From assembly GCA_039187315.1 (NCBI GenBank), contig JBCCZQ010000049.1, positions 1 through 24,746 on the forward strand: DNA of 24,746 nt, read 5' to 3'. Below are positions 1-6,033 of this stretch, in pieces (position 1 is the first letter of the stretch; the number at the start of each line of letters is the position of its first letter). The notes under the pieces were generated by a model, which was not told the DNA's origin, made no database searches, and saw only the letters and a list, made by a program, of their open reading frames with translations. Origin of the DNA: JANQQZ01 sp039187315. Lineage in GTDB: Bacteria; Planctomycetota; Phycisphaerae; Phycisphaerales; UBA1924. Both the position numbers and the translations under genes were made by a program.

Positions 1-83
1 ATCCGACCGCCCTCGCCGCCTCGTCGCGGTGAACGCAGCCGCTTGGATGCCGATCAGGGATCTGCCGATAAGAGAGCGACCGA
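1..83. other. window edge, unassigned
   Basis: No gene can be supported here. Two plus-strand frames stay open from the window edge to stops just past position 83, so the tail of a plus-strand gene entering from the left is possible, but the piece is too short to recognise. Confidence 0.3.
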
Positions 84-467
84 TCAGCGGCTCGGCTGAC
101 CGTTGACGTCGTAGCCCGACAGGTCGGTATCGCAGTGAGGACAGTTCGAGGGCATCTGTGCGTGTCCTACGAGGGCGTAGTACCGGCCATCGGTCGGGCA
201 GATACCCGCTGGCATGATGTCGCGGCTCCCGTTCGAAAGGACGATCGGCTCACTCTCGCGCATGTGCCTGTTGAACTCTTTCACGGTCATCGTGACCCCA
301 ACAGGTGAGGCCGATTCGACCGTTCCCGCATCAACAAAATGCTGAAGCTTGTCTTCTTGTGGCGCGGGCCTGCCTTCGACGCCGCGGCTGAGCCCGTAGA
401 TCCCGCCTACAAGCGCACCGACGGCGATGACAACCATCACAGCATTCTTCGTTCCGCTATTCGCCAT
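84..467 (-). CDS. small membrane-anchored Cys-containing protein, unknown function
   Basis: The 127-aa product is not recognised. Residues 9-27 form one hydrophobic segment directly after a short polar N-terminus, so it is a type II membrane anchor or an uncleaved signal. The rest should lie outside the cytoplasm. The C-terminal part holds three cysteines (C90, C109, C112) with a CPHC pair near the end, which looks like half of a zinc ribbon or a redox pair. The segment around residues 59-75 reads like a small folded motif before the Cys region. The ATG start is supported by a GGAG sequence 8 nt upstream. A TAGACT/TAGGAT -10-like sequence lies about 115 nt upstream on the same strand. It is transcribed away from the fumarylacetoacetase operon, whose terminator lies between them. 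That this is a real gene is likely; the function is open. Confidence 0.7.
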   Translation of the reverse strand: MANSGTKNAVMVVIAVGALVGGIYGLSRGVEGRPAPQEDKLQHFVDAGTVESASPVGVTMTVKEFNRHMRESEPIVLSNGSRDIMPAGICPTDGRYYALVGHAQMPSNCPHCDTDLSGYDVNGQPSR

Positions 468-580
468 GCGATCAACTCCACGTTTGTGGCATCGGACAAC
501 GGGCGCGCTATGGATGGTCGGCCTCTGCCGGAACCCGCAGGTAAATCTGCACCCGTGTCACCTGCGAGCGTACCTCTCGA

Positions 581-591
581 ATCCTAGTCTA
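581..591 (-). promoter_or_regulatory. -10-like boxes upstream of the 127-aa gene
   Basis: Read on the minus strand this is TGTAGACT running into TAGGAT, two overlapping -10-like hexamers of the TAGNNT kind seen before several genes of this window. No good -35 is visible. The predicted leader is roughly 100-115 nt. Confidence 0.35.
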
Positions 592-688
592 CAGCCTCAG
601 TCTCCGGACCTCATCCACCCAACCGTCACGCACGGTAGTTTCTTCAATCGATCCGTGTTTCTCGGACAGGGCGTGTGTTCGGCGTCTG

Positions 689-714
689 AAAAAGCCGCCC
701 CCAGCAAGGGGGCG
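689..714 (-). terminator. rho-independent terminator of the fumarylacetoacetase gene
   Basis: On the minus strand a perfect 7-bp stem CGCCCCC/GGGGGCG with a 5-nt loop is followed by GC and five T residues. It lies 38 bases past the stop codon of the fumarylacetoacetase gene, in the right orientation to end that transcript. Confidence 0.8.
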
Positions 715-751
715 AGGGTACAGAACGGAGTCCGGCCACTGTGACGGCCCC

Positions 752-2161
752 TCAGCCGGACTGCGTGCCCGGCTCGATGATCCCCCGGCACTCGCCGAAT
801 CCGATCCGCCGGAAGCCGTCCCGCTCGCAGAAGCCCTTGAGCACGATCTCGTCGCCGTCGGCCAGGAACTTCCGCTGCTCGCCGGTGGGCAACTCGATCG
901 GCGTCCGTTGTGTTCCCGGGACGAGCTTCGGCTCGGCCGCGAACGGGTCGCCGTCCCACGTCAGCTCGAGCAGGCAGCCCCGGCTGCCGCGGTCCGGTCC
1001 GGAAACCGTGCCCGAGCCCAGCAGGTCGCCCGGCCGCATGTTGCACCCGTTGCTGGCGTGGTGGGTGACCATCTGTGCGATGGTCCAGTACATGTCCTTG
1101 AACGAGCCCCGGCTGAGCCGAACCGGGTCGAAGCCTTTGTCGCGCATCTGCTTGCTGGAGAGGTAGACCTCGAGGGTGATGTCGATCCCGCCGTGGGCCT
1201 GGTCGTGCTCGCTGTGCAGGTGGGGCAGGGGCTTGGGGTCTCCATCCGGGCGTGCCATCGCCGGGCTCCGGAACGGGGCGAGGGCCTCCATCGTGACCAG
1301 ATACGGCGACACGCTCGTCGCGAAGCTCTTGGCCAGGAACGGCCCGAGCGGCTGGTACTCCCACTTCTGCATGTCCCGGGCCGACCAGTCGTTGAGCAGG
1401 CAGACGCCCAGGATGTGGTCCTCGGCCTCGCCGATCGGGATGGGCTGGCCCAGCTCATTGCCCCGTCCCATGACCACGCCGAGCTCGAGCTCGTAGTCGA
1501 GCATCTTGCACGGCCCGAAGCTCGGCGCGCCGCCGTCCTCGGCCGGCGCGAGCTGCCCGCTCGGCCGATGGATCGGCGTCCCGCTCGGCACGACCGACGA
1601 CGCCCGGCCGTGGTAGCCGACCGGGATCCACTTGTAGTTCGGCAGCAGCGGGTTGTCGGGGCGGAACATCGAGCCGACGTTCGTGGCGTGGAAGACCGAG
1701 GCGTAGAAGTCGGTGTAGTCGCGCAGATCGGTGATGGGGTTCTTAAGTACGACGTCTTGCGCGGAGACCAGCGCATAGCGAAGGGGCGCTTGTTCGGCAA
1801 CTGACTTATTTTCTGAGCGGAGAACGCGCGAAACAAAACTACGCAGTGAGCCCTGATCGCAGAGCGTCCACCACGAGTGCCATGATGGGTAGTTCGCCCA
1901 AGACTCGCCGCCATGGTTGAAGAGTTCGGCAAGGGCCTCAGACTCTACGTCCGTGGCCAGCGAATCGATTTTCTCATCACCGAAGAGCCAACTCAGTCGC
2001 AGAATCTGATCGCCAATGCGCACGCCGATCTCATCGCTGCTCTGCCCGGAAAACACGCACAGCGGCAGATTTTGAATCGGAAAGTCCGTCTCCGGGTCGT
2101 TGGCCGACTCGACCCAGCTCTCGAGGTTCGGGTCGTGCGTCTCGTCGATGGCGTAGGGCAT
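752..2161 (-). CDS. fahA: fumarylacetoacetase
   Basis: Splits 4-fumarylacetoacetate into fumarate and acetoacetate, the last step of tyrosine/homogentisate degradation, in the cytoplasm. The 469-aa product has the N-terminal FAH domain (SWVESA...DFPIQNLPLCVFS) and the catalytic FAA-hydrolase domain with the family signatures DFYASVFHATNVG, PVGYHGRASSVV, ELELGVVMG (metal-binding Glu pair) and NDWSARDMQKWEYQPLGPF, all as in animal FAH (about 420 aa, so this one is slightly long). The frame is open up to 2266, but the ATG at 2161 is preferred. It has a GGAGG Shine-Dalgarno 8-9 nt upstream and starts at the usual N-terminal domain, whereas the extra 35 residues only translate a palindromic repeat. 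The GGAGG itself belongs to the outer end of that repeat. It is last in a minus-strand run and is followed by a terminator. GC content is much lower in the first third of the gene than in the rest. Confidence 0.95.
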   Translation of the reverse strand: MPYAIDETHDPNLESWVESANDPETDFPIQNLPLCVFSGQSSDEIGVRIGDQILRLSWLFGDEKIDSLATDVESEALAELFNHGGESWANYPSWHSWWTLCDQGSLRSFVSRVLRSENKSVAEQAPLRYALVSAQDVVLKNPITDLRDYTDFYASVFHATNVGSMFRPDNPLLPNYKWIPVGYHGRASSVVPSGTPIHRPSGQLAPAEDGGAPSFGPCKMLDYELELGVVMGRGNELGQPIPIGEAEDHILGVCLLNDWSARDMQKWEYQPLGPFLAKSFATSVSPYLVTMEALAPFRSPAMARPDGDPKPLPHLHSEHDQAHGGIDITLEVYLSSKQMRDKGFDPVRLSRGSFKDMYWTIAQMVTHHASNGCNMRPGDLLGSGTVSGPDRGSRGCLLELTWDGDPFAAEPKLVPGTQRTPIELPTGEQRKFLADGDEIVLKGFCERDGFRRIGFGECRGIIEPGTQSG

Positions 2162-2169
2162 GGCTATCT

Positions 2170-2213
2170 CCTCCCTCTCCCGCGCCCCGCGGGAGAGGGC
2201 CGGGGTGAGGGCT
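2170..2213 (+). repeat. 44-bp palindromic inverted repeat, left copy
   Basis: This copy matches the reverse complement of 2631-2674 at 42 of 44 positions. It contains a perfect hairpin: arms CCCTCTCCCGCG (2173-2184) and CGCGGGAGAGGG (2188-2199) around a CCC loop, followed by an inner tail CCGGGGTGAGGGCT. The TAG stop of the DUF559 gene lies at its inner edge and the Shine-Dalgarno of fahA at its outer edge. Confidence 0.9.
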
Positions 2214-2700
2214 ACTGCTTCTTCCGTTCTCTCTCGGCCTCGATCGCGGCCACTCGATCCTGGCACTTTCGAAGGATCGTGCTCAGCACGCCGTCGAGAT
2301 TCTTCGAGACATCGCGGGCGGTGACGCGCAGCGTTTCAACGCCACGTTCGGCGAGCCACGCGTCTCGTCCGGCGTCTTCCGCTCGGCGCGATTCGTGGTA
2401 CCGGCTGTCAACCTCGATGCACAGCCCAGTGGCTTGGCAGCAGAAGTCGAGGACGAACGGTCCGGCGGGATGCTGTCGTCGGAACTTGAGACCGCCGAGC
2501 CCACCGGCTCTGAGATGTTTCCAGAGGATGGCTTCGGGCGGGGTTTGGTCCTGACGAAGTTGGCGGGCCGTGCTGGTCGTGTGTGATCGTTTGGTCAGGG
2601 AGCGAGCGTGGGGAGGATTGGAGGCGTGAGAGCCCTCTCCCCGGCCCTCTCCCGCGGGGCGAGGGAGAGGGAGGCTCGATGTGTGGGCTCGCTCGCTCAC
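2212..2700 (-). CDS. DUF559 (Vsr-like) endonuclease-domain protein
   Basis: The DUF559 domain occupies roughly residues 42-145 of the 162-aa reading chosen here: TPPEAILWKHLR, LGGLKFRRQHPAGPFVLDF, IEVDSRYH, then LRV and a C-terminal helix. DUF559 belongs to the PD-(D/E)XK fold near very-short-patch-repair endonucleases. The candidate catalytic residues D85, E96, D98 and H102 are all present. The GTG at 2700 overlaps the stop of the upstream gene (GTGA), which would couple translation, but this start reads through the right-hand inverted repeat, giving the low-complexity stretch PLPRPAGEGRGEG. An ATG at 2781 is further upstream in the same frame. The native protein may start inside the repeats, where only a CTG (2598) is seen, so the start is uncertain. 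The stop lies at the inner edge of the left repeat. The substrate is unknown, and there is no partner methylase. Confidence 0.8.
   Translation of the reverse strand: MSERAHTSSLPLPRPAGEGRGEGSHASNPPHARSLTKRSHTTSTARQLRQDQTPPEAILWKHLRAGGLGGLKFRRQHPAGPFVLDFCCQATGLCIEVDSRYHESRRAEDAGRDAWLAERGVETLRVTARDVSKNLDGVLSTILRKCQDRVAAIEAERERKKQ
2631..2674 (-). repeat. 44-bp palindromic inverted repeat, right copy
   Basis: Inverted partner of 2170-2213, differing at two positions. Its hairpin (arms 2645-2656 and 2660-2671 around GGG) has 11 of 12 pairs, with one G-A mismatch. It lies between the end of the 316-aa gene and the conserved part of the DUF559 gene. Confidence 0.9.
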
Positions 2701-3647
2701 AGCCAACCCAGCTCGCGGCTCTCGTTGACCGGCTCGTCGAAACTGCACGAGCCGTAGCTGACCGCGAACCGCGATCGGCACGCGGCGATCTGATCGGTGC
2801 TCACGTGTAGCTCGCCATCAGGCGAGTGCCACACAGCTCCGGCGTCGTCAAACGCAAACTTCGCGGCATCCGTCTCGTCGAGGAGCGCGATGGTCAGCTC
2901 GTGGCTCAGCTTGATGGCGTAGACAAATGCAGAGGCCAAAAAGACGTTCACGAACCCGTGCATCTGGCCCATCGGCGGGTTGTCGTCGTACGTCAGCCGG
3001 TAAGTCCCGCGGATCGGGTGGTGCAGGCCGGCAGTTGCCTTGAAGACAACATCGCCGAGCGCGCAGGCGTGGATGAAGCGGCTGACCTGCTCGCTCGTCG
3101 GCATGCCGCTCACCTCGACGGTGCCGCAGCGGATCTTGGCCGCCGCCCGCTGTCCGCTGAGCGCCGCGATAAGCCCGCGCGGGTCCTCGCGGTGGTCGAT
3201 CTCGAAGAACGGGAACAGGTCACCGTCCGCAGCGGCGATCGCCTCGTCGATGAACGCGGCCGAGGGTGCCTTCACCTCGACGGTGTCGACACGTGCGAGC
3301 CCGCGATCCTCGGTCCGGTGCCGTTCGTTGAACGCCCCGACCGCCGCGAAGCCCTCCTCGGCGTGCTCGGCCTGGAGGATCGCCGAAACCTTCCAAGGCT
3401 CGCTGGCATCGGCCATCTCGCGGTAGCCGCTGGTCGCGTATGTGCCGGGCATGAGCGCAGCGCCGTGCTTGGTAAGCTCGTCCAGCCGCGACGCCGGGCA
3501 GACGAAGTGGCTGATGCGGGACGCGTCCTCGGATTGCAGGTGCCGCGCGAAGGCAGAGCAGGCCGGCCCCATATTGAGCTTGGCCGGCGGGAACAGGCCG
3601 GCGTAATCGATCAGAGCCTCGGTCAGCGCATCCATCGAAGCGGGCAC
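2697..3647 (-). CDS. conserved-looking unknown in the fumarylacetoacetase operon
   Basis: The 316-aa product is not recognised. It is a soluble alpha/beta-looking protein without signal peptide or membrane segment. Motifs that look conserved are LIDYAGLFPPAKLNM near the N-terminus, KIRCGTVEVSGMPTSEQVSRFI in the middle, and FKATAGLHHPIRG followed by GQMHGFVNVFLA in the C-terminal third. The Lys/His-rich FKATAGLHHP segment could hold active-site residues. The GTG at 3647 has an AAAGGGG Shine-Dalgarno 7 nt upstream; an ATG four codons later is the alternative. It lies 48 bp behind the 144-aa gene and, apart from the inserted DUF559 module, directly before fahA. A role linked to aromatic amino acid degradation is possible from context only. 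The stop overlaps the GTG chosen for the DUF559 gene. Confidence 0.85.
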   Translation of the reverse strand: MPASMDALTEALIDYAGLFPPAKLNMGPACSAFARHLQSEDASRISHFVCPASRLDELTKHGAALMPGTYATSGYREMADASEPWKVSAILQAEHAEEGFAAVGAFNERHRTEDRGLARVDTVEVKAPSAAFIDEAIAAADGDLFPFFEIDHREDPRGLIAALSGQRAAAKIRCGTVEVSGMPTSEQVSRFIHACALGDVVFKATAGLHHPIRGTYRLTYDDNPPMGQMHGFVNVFLASAFVYAIKLSHELTIALLDETDAAKFAFDDAGAVWHSPDGELHVSTDQIAACRSRFAVSYGSCSFDEPVNESRELGWL

Positions 3648-3695
3648 GATGCACCCCCTTTCATCGCAGGATAGGCGGAGACAAACCCGGCCCGG

Positions 3696-4130
3696 CTACT
3701 TCGCCAGCTTCGCGATCACACGCCACAGGTCGTGGTGCGAAAGCTGCAAGCCAGTCGTCGTATTGAACGCGGCCGCGAGCCGGTCGAAGTCTTCTGTAAA
3801 CGGCAGCCGGTCACGCTGTCCCATCCGCCCCGCGGCATCGGTCACAAGGCCGATCAGCAGCTGCTCGTGCTCGTAGTCAAGCTTCGGCGGCGACGAGGAA
3901 GCCCGGCCAAGCCGCGGCAGCTTCCCGGCCTTGCGAAGGTTGTGCAGCCGGTGGAACACGGCCCGATGCTCGGCGTGCGGCTCTACGGTGCGCATCTCGG
4001 CGATGAGCGACTCAAAAGCGTCGGTGTACGGCAGGTCGTCCAGGGTCCGCCCGGCACGCTCGTACGCACGAACGAGCGCAGCGTCCGCCGATGCGCGGTC
4101 GGGCTCCGGGCCGAAGAGTGTCCCGCTCAC
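3696..4130 (-). CDS. small protein with an internal duplication, unknown function
   Basis: The 144-aa product is not recognised. It contains two copies of one motif: LPYTDAFESLIAEM followed by a His/Leu/Lys-rich helix (HRAVFHRLHNLRKAGKLPRLG), then LPFTEDFDRLAAAF followed by HHDLWRVIAKLAK at the C-terminus. This points to two tandem copies of a small helical domain. It has no membrane segment or signal. The GTG at 4130 overlaps the stop of the esterase gene (GTGA), so translation is probably coupled. The open frame extends further upstream, but only by translating the esterase tail in another frame. Context is the esterase / 316-aa unknown / fumarylacetoacetase operon. It could be a small structural or regulatory protein; nothing shows an activity. 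Confidence 0.8.
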   Translation of the reverse strand: MSGTLFGPEPDRASADAALVRAYERAGRTLDDLPYTDAFESLIAEMRTVEPHAEHRAVFHRLHNLRKAGKLPRLGRASSSPPKLDYEHEQLLIGLVTDAAGRMGQRDRLPFTEDFDRLAAAFNTTTGLQLSHHDLWRVIAKLAK

Positions 4131-5236
4131 GATCCACCTCTGGGCCCGCGGTCGCCACGCACGAGCGTGTCCTCCCAAAGCGCAATCGCCTCGGCAGGCT
4201 CGAGTGATGGATCGAGAAAGTCGGTCGTGAAGCGGTCGAACAGCGCGTGCCGGCGGGCATCGGCGATCCCGCCGTCGAAGTGGCCGAACGGCGTCAGGAA
4301 CCGCGCCTTCTCGCCCGGCGCAGAGCCGAGCGCGTTGTAGACCGCGGCCTGCGTCGGCGCGGGTACAACATCGTCCCGCAGCGCCAGTTTGCAGATCGTC
4401 GGCTGGTGCACCAGGCGAGCATGGATCGTCGCATCGAACAGCGCGAGCGTTCGCCTGATGCCCTCGTCATCGCCCGGATGCGCTCTGAGAAAACGCACCA
4501 GTTCACCACCCGAGCCAACCGAGGCCGGGTGGGTCCGCTCCAGCCTCCAGTCCCAGTCGCCGAAGGTCGGCACGCCCAGAACGAGCCGCTCGATCGCGAC
4601 CTCCGGGTGCAGCCCCTCGCTCGCGCACGACTGCGCAGCCGCGATTGTCGCCAGCCCCCCGCCGAACGACTGCCCGATCAGCGATACCGGTGATCCGTCC
4701 GGCAACGCTCGCCGCAGCGCCGCCACCGCATACAGCACGTCCGCCACCGCATCGCACAGCACCCAGCGGCACGCGTCGACGGTGCCGCCCTTGTCGGTGA
4801 CGCCCAGCCCATGGCAGATCCAGCCGGTTTCCGCCGCGGTCAGGTCGCCCACCTGCGCCCGCGAGCCGGGGTACCCCCGGATGCGGATGGCCAGGACCGC
4901 GAGCCCACGCTCGACCAGCGGGCGCCGGCGATCGATCGACTCGGCCAGCGTGGGTGGGTCGCTGTACCCGTGCAGCACGACGACACCGCCCCTGGGGTGC
5001 TCGGGCCGCTCAAGCCGGCAGCCGACCGCGACGTGCCGCGTGCTCTCGAAGGCATGCGTGGCGGTCGGATCGCTCGGGTCGTCGCCGTCGCGCATAGGCC
5101 GGAGCATCGCGCGGTGATCGCTCGCCTGCCGCAGCCAGCTCTGCCAGAACGTGCCGTGGGTCACCCGCCGGGCGGTGGTCCCGGTGTGCGCCAGCGTCTG
5201 CATGGGCCTGAGCCCGAAATCGTCCGGTTCTACCAT
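4127..5236 (-). CDS. alpha/beta hydrolase, acetyl-esterase-like
   Basis: A 369-aa serine hydrolase resembling the acetyl xylan esterase / cephalosporin deacetylase group. Strand and turn GGVVVLHGYSD (about 83-93) gives the oxyanion region, the nucleophile elbow is GQSFGG with Ser190, the acid is in LRDDVVPAPTQ (Asp288 or Asp289) and the base in FGHFDGG (His319). It has no signal peptide, so it acts in the cytoplasm. The frame stays open to 6130, but upstream sequence is rluA in antisense. The ATG at 5236 gives a normal N-terminus, and a TAGACT -10-like box ends 11 nt before it, leaving almost no leader, which fits the lack of a Shine-Dalgarno. It starts the run that leads to fahA and diverges from rluA with 45 bp between them. 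The substrate is unknown; an ester formed in the same pathway is one possibility. Confidence 0.88.
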   Translation of the reverse strand: MVEPDDFGLRPMQTLAHTGTTARRVTHGTFWQSWLRQASDHRAMLRPMRDGDDPSDPTATHAFESTRHVAVGCRLERPEHPRGGVVVLHGYSDPPTLAESIDRRRPLVERGLAVLAIRIRGYPGSRAQVGDLTAAETGWICHGLGVTDKGGTVDACRWVLCDAVADVLYAVAALRRALPDGSPVSLIGQSFGGGLATIAAAQSCASEGLHPEVAIERLVLGVPTFGDWDWRLERTHPASVGSGGELVRFLRAHPGDDEGIRRTLALFDATIHARLVHQPTICKLALRDDVVPAPTQAAVYNALGSAPGEKARFLTPFGHFDGGIADARRHALFDRFTTDFLDPSLEPAEAIALWEDTLVRGDRGPRGGS

Positions 5237-5247
5237 CGCTGTGTTCC

Positions 5248-5253
5248 AGTCTA
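5248..5253 (-). promoter_or_regulatory. -10 box for the esterase operon, near-leaderless
   Basis: TAGACT on the minus strand, preceded directly by TG, ending 11 nt before the ATG at 5236. The predicted transcript start is about 5 nt before the start codon. It lies in the 45-bp gap shared with divergent rluA. Confidence 0.45.
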
Positions 5254-5281
5254 CAGGGTCCTCCCACCGGCCGAGGAACAG

Positions 5282-5935
5282 ATGACCCCATCGGAGATGC
5301 GCATCCTGCATGCCGACGCGCGGAGCGTCGTCGTCGACAAGCCCGCAGGGCTGCTCAGCGTGCCAGGCCGAGGCGACGCAAAGGCCGACTGCGTCGCTGC
5401 ACGCGTCAGGACGGCCTTCCCGGACGCCAGCGGTCCCCTGATCGTCCACCGGCTCGACATGGACACCTCGGGCCTGATGATCCTTGGCCTGGACCCGGCC
5501 GCCCAGAGATTCCTCTCCGCACAGTTCGAGCGCCGCCGGGTCGAGAAGGTCTACACTGCCCTTGTCGCGGGCGATGTGCAGCAGGATCAGGGCCTGATCG
5601 ACCTCCCGCTCCGGCCCGACTGGCCGAACCGGCCACGCCAGATCGTCGCCGACAACGGCAGAGCCTCGCGGACCCGGTACCGCGTCGCCTCGCGCGAAAT
5701 CGACCGCACGCGCCTCCGGATCTATCCAGAGACCGGGCGGACGCATCAGATCCGGGTGCACGTCGCCGACCCGCGTGGGCTCGGCCACCCCATCCTGGGC
5801 GACCCGCTTTACAGCCAGGCCGAGCAGCCCGGCTGCGACCCTGTCAGCAGGCTGATGCTGCATGCGAGCACGCTCGGCATCCGCCTGCCCGGCACACGCC
5901 GGCTTCGGACGTTCGAGTCCCAGCCGCCGTTCTAG
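5282..5935 (+). CDS. rluA: RluA-family pseudouridine synthase
   Basis: Isomerises uridine to pseudouridine in structured RNA. E. coli RluA acts on 23S rRNA U746 and tRNA U32. The 217-aa length is very close to RluA (219 aa) and lacks the N-terminal S4 domain of RluC/RluD. Motifs: DKPAGLLSVPGR (19-30), HRLDMDTSG (56-64) with the catalytic Asp59, LIDLPLRPDWPNRPRQ, and GRTHQIRVHV followed by GHPILGDPLY. These match RluA itself more than other RluA-family members, so the specific assignment is reasonable. The ATG at 5282 has GAGG 5 nt upstream; a longer frame from 4811 only overlaps the divergent esterase gene. An 18-bp tandem duplication at the 3' end gives a second in-frame TAG. Confidence 0.93.
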   Translation: MTPSEMRILHADARSVVVDKPAGLLSVPGRGDAKADCVAARVRTAFPDASGPLIVHRLDMDTSGLMILGLDPAAQRFLSAQFERRRVEKVYTALVAGDVQQDQGLIDLPLRPDWPNRPRQIVADNGRASRTRYRVASREIDRTRLRIYPETGRTHQIRVHVADPRGLGHPILGDPLYSQAEQPGCDPVSRLMLHASTLGIRLPGTRRLRTFESQPPF

Positions 5936-5958
5936 CCAGACCCACCGTTCTAGCCAGA
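5927..5958 (+). repeat. 14-bp direct repeat across the rluA stop codon
   Basis: CCGTTCTAGCCAGA occurs at 5927-5940 and again at 5945-5958. The 18-bp period keeps frame, so the second copy supplies an in-frame TAG. It looks like a local tandem duplication. Confidence 0.8.
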
Positions 5959-5982
5959 GCCGGGGCCCCACAGATCCCGGGC

Positions 5983-5988
5983 TAGGAT
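5983..5988 (+). promoter_or_regulatory. -10-like box for the 703-aa secreted protein gene
   Basis: GCTAGGAT lies 45 nt before the ATG at 6034. The leader carries an AGGGGG Shine-Dalgarno. No convincing -35 is visible. Confidence 0.35.
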
Positions 5989-6033
5989 TAGGACACGCAC
6001 AGTTCGCCGGCCGCACGGCCAGGGGGATCCACG

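Larger units (their letters stand above)
2170..2674 (-). mobile_element. candidate DUF559 / REP-like mobile module
   Basis: A 505-bp segment bounded by a 44-bp inverted repeat (42/44) that encloses the conserved part of a DUF559 nuclease gene and little else. Each end is itself a palindrome, as in REP sequences. It interrupts what otherwise looks like one operon (316-aa gene, then fahA). The flanks show only a CT dinucleotide on each side, too short to count as a target duplication. That the repeats frame the gene is seen directly; mobility is inferred. Confidence 0.5.

Noticed and set aside
2162..2266. 35-residue N-terminal extension of fumarylacetoacetase
   Set aside because: It only translates the palindromic repeat and the end of the DUF559 gene; the ATG at 2161 has a good Shine-Dalgarno.
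2168..2676. CT dinucleotides on both outer sides of the inverted repeats as a target-site duplication
   Set aside because: Two bases in GC-rich DNA carry no weight.
5958..5982. GC-rich inverted repeat after rluA as a terminator
   Set aside because: The stem has a mismatch and there is no T-run; it overlaps the promoter region of the next gene.
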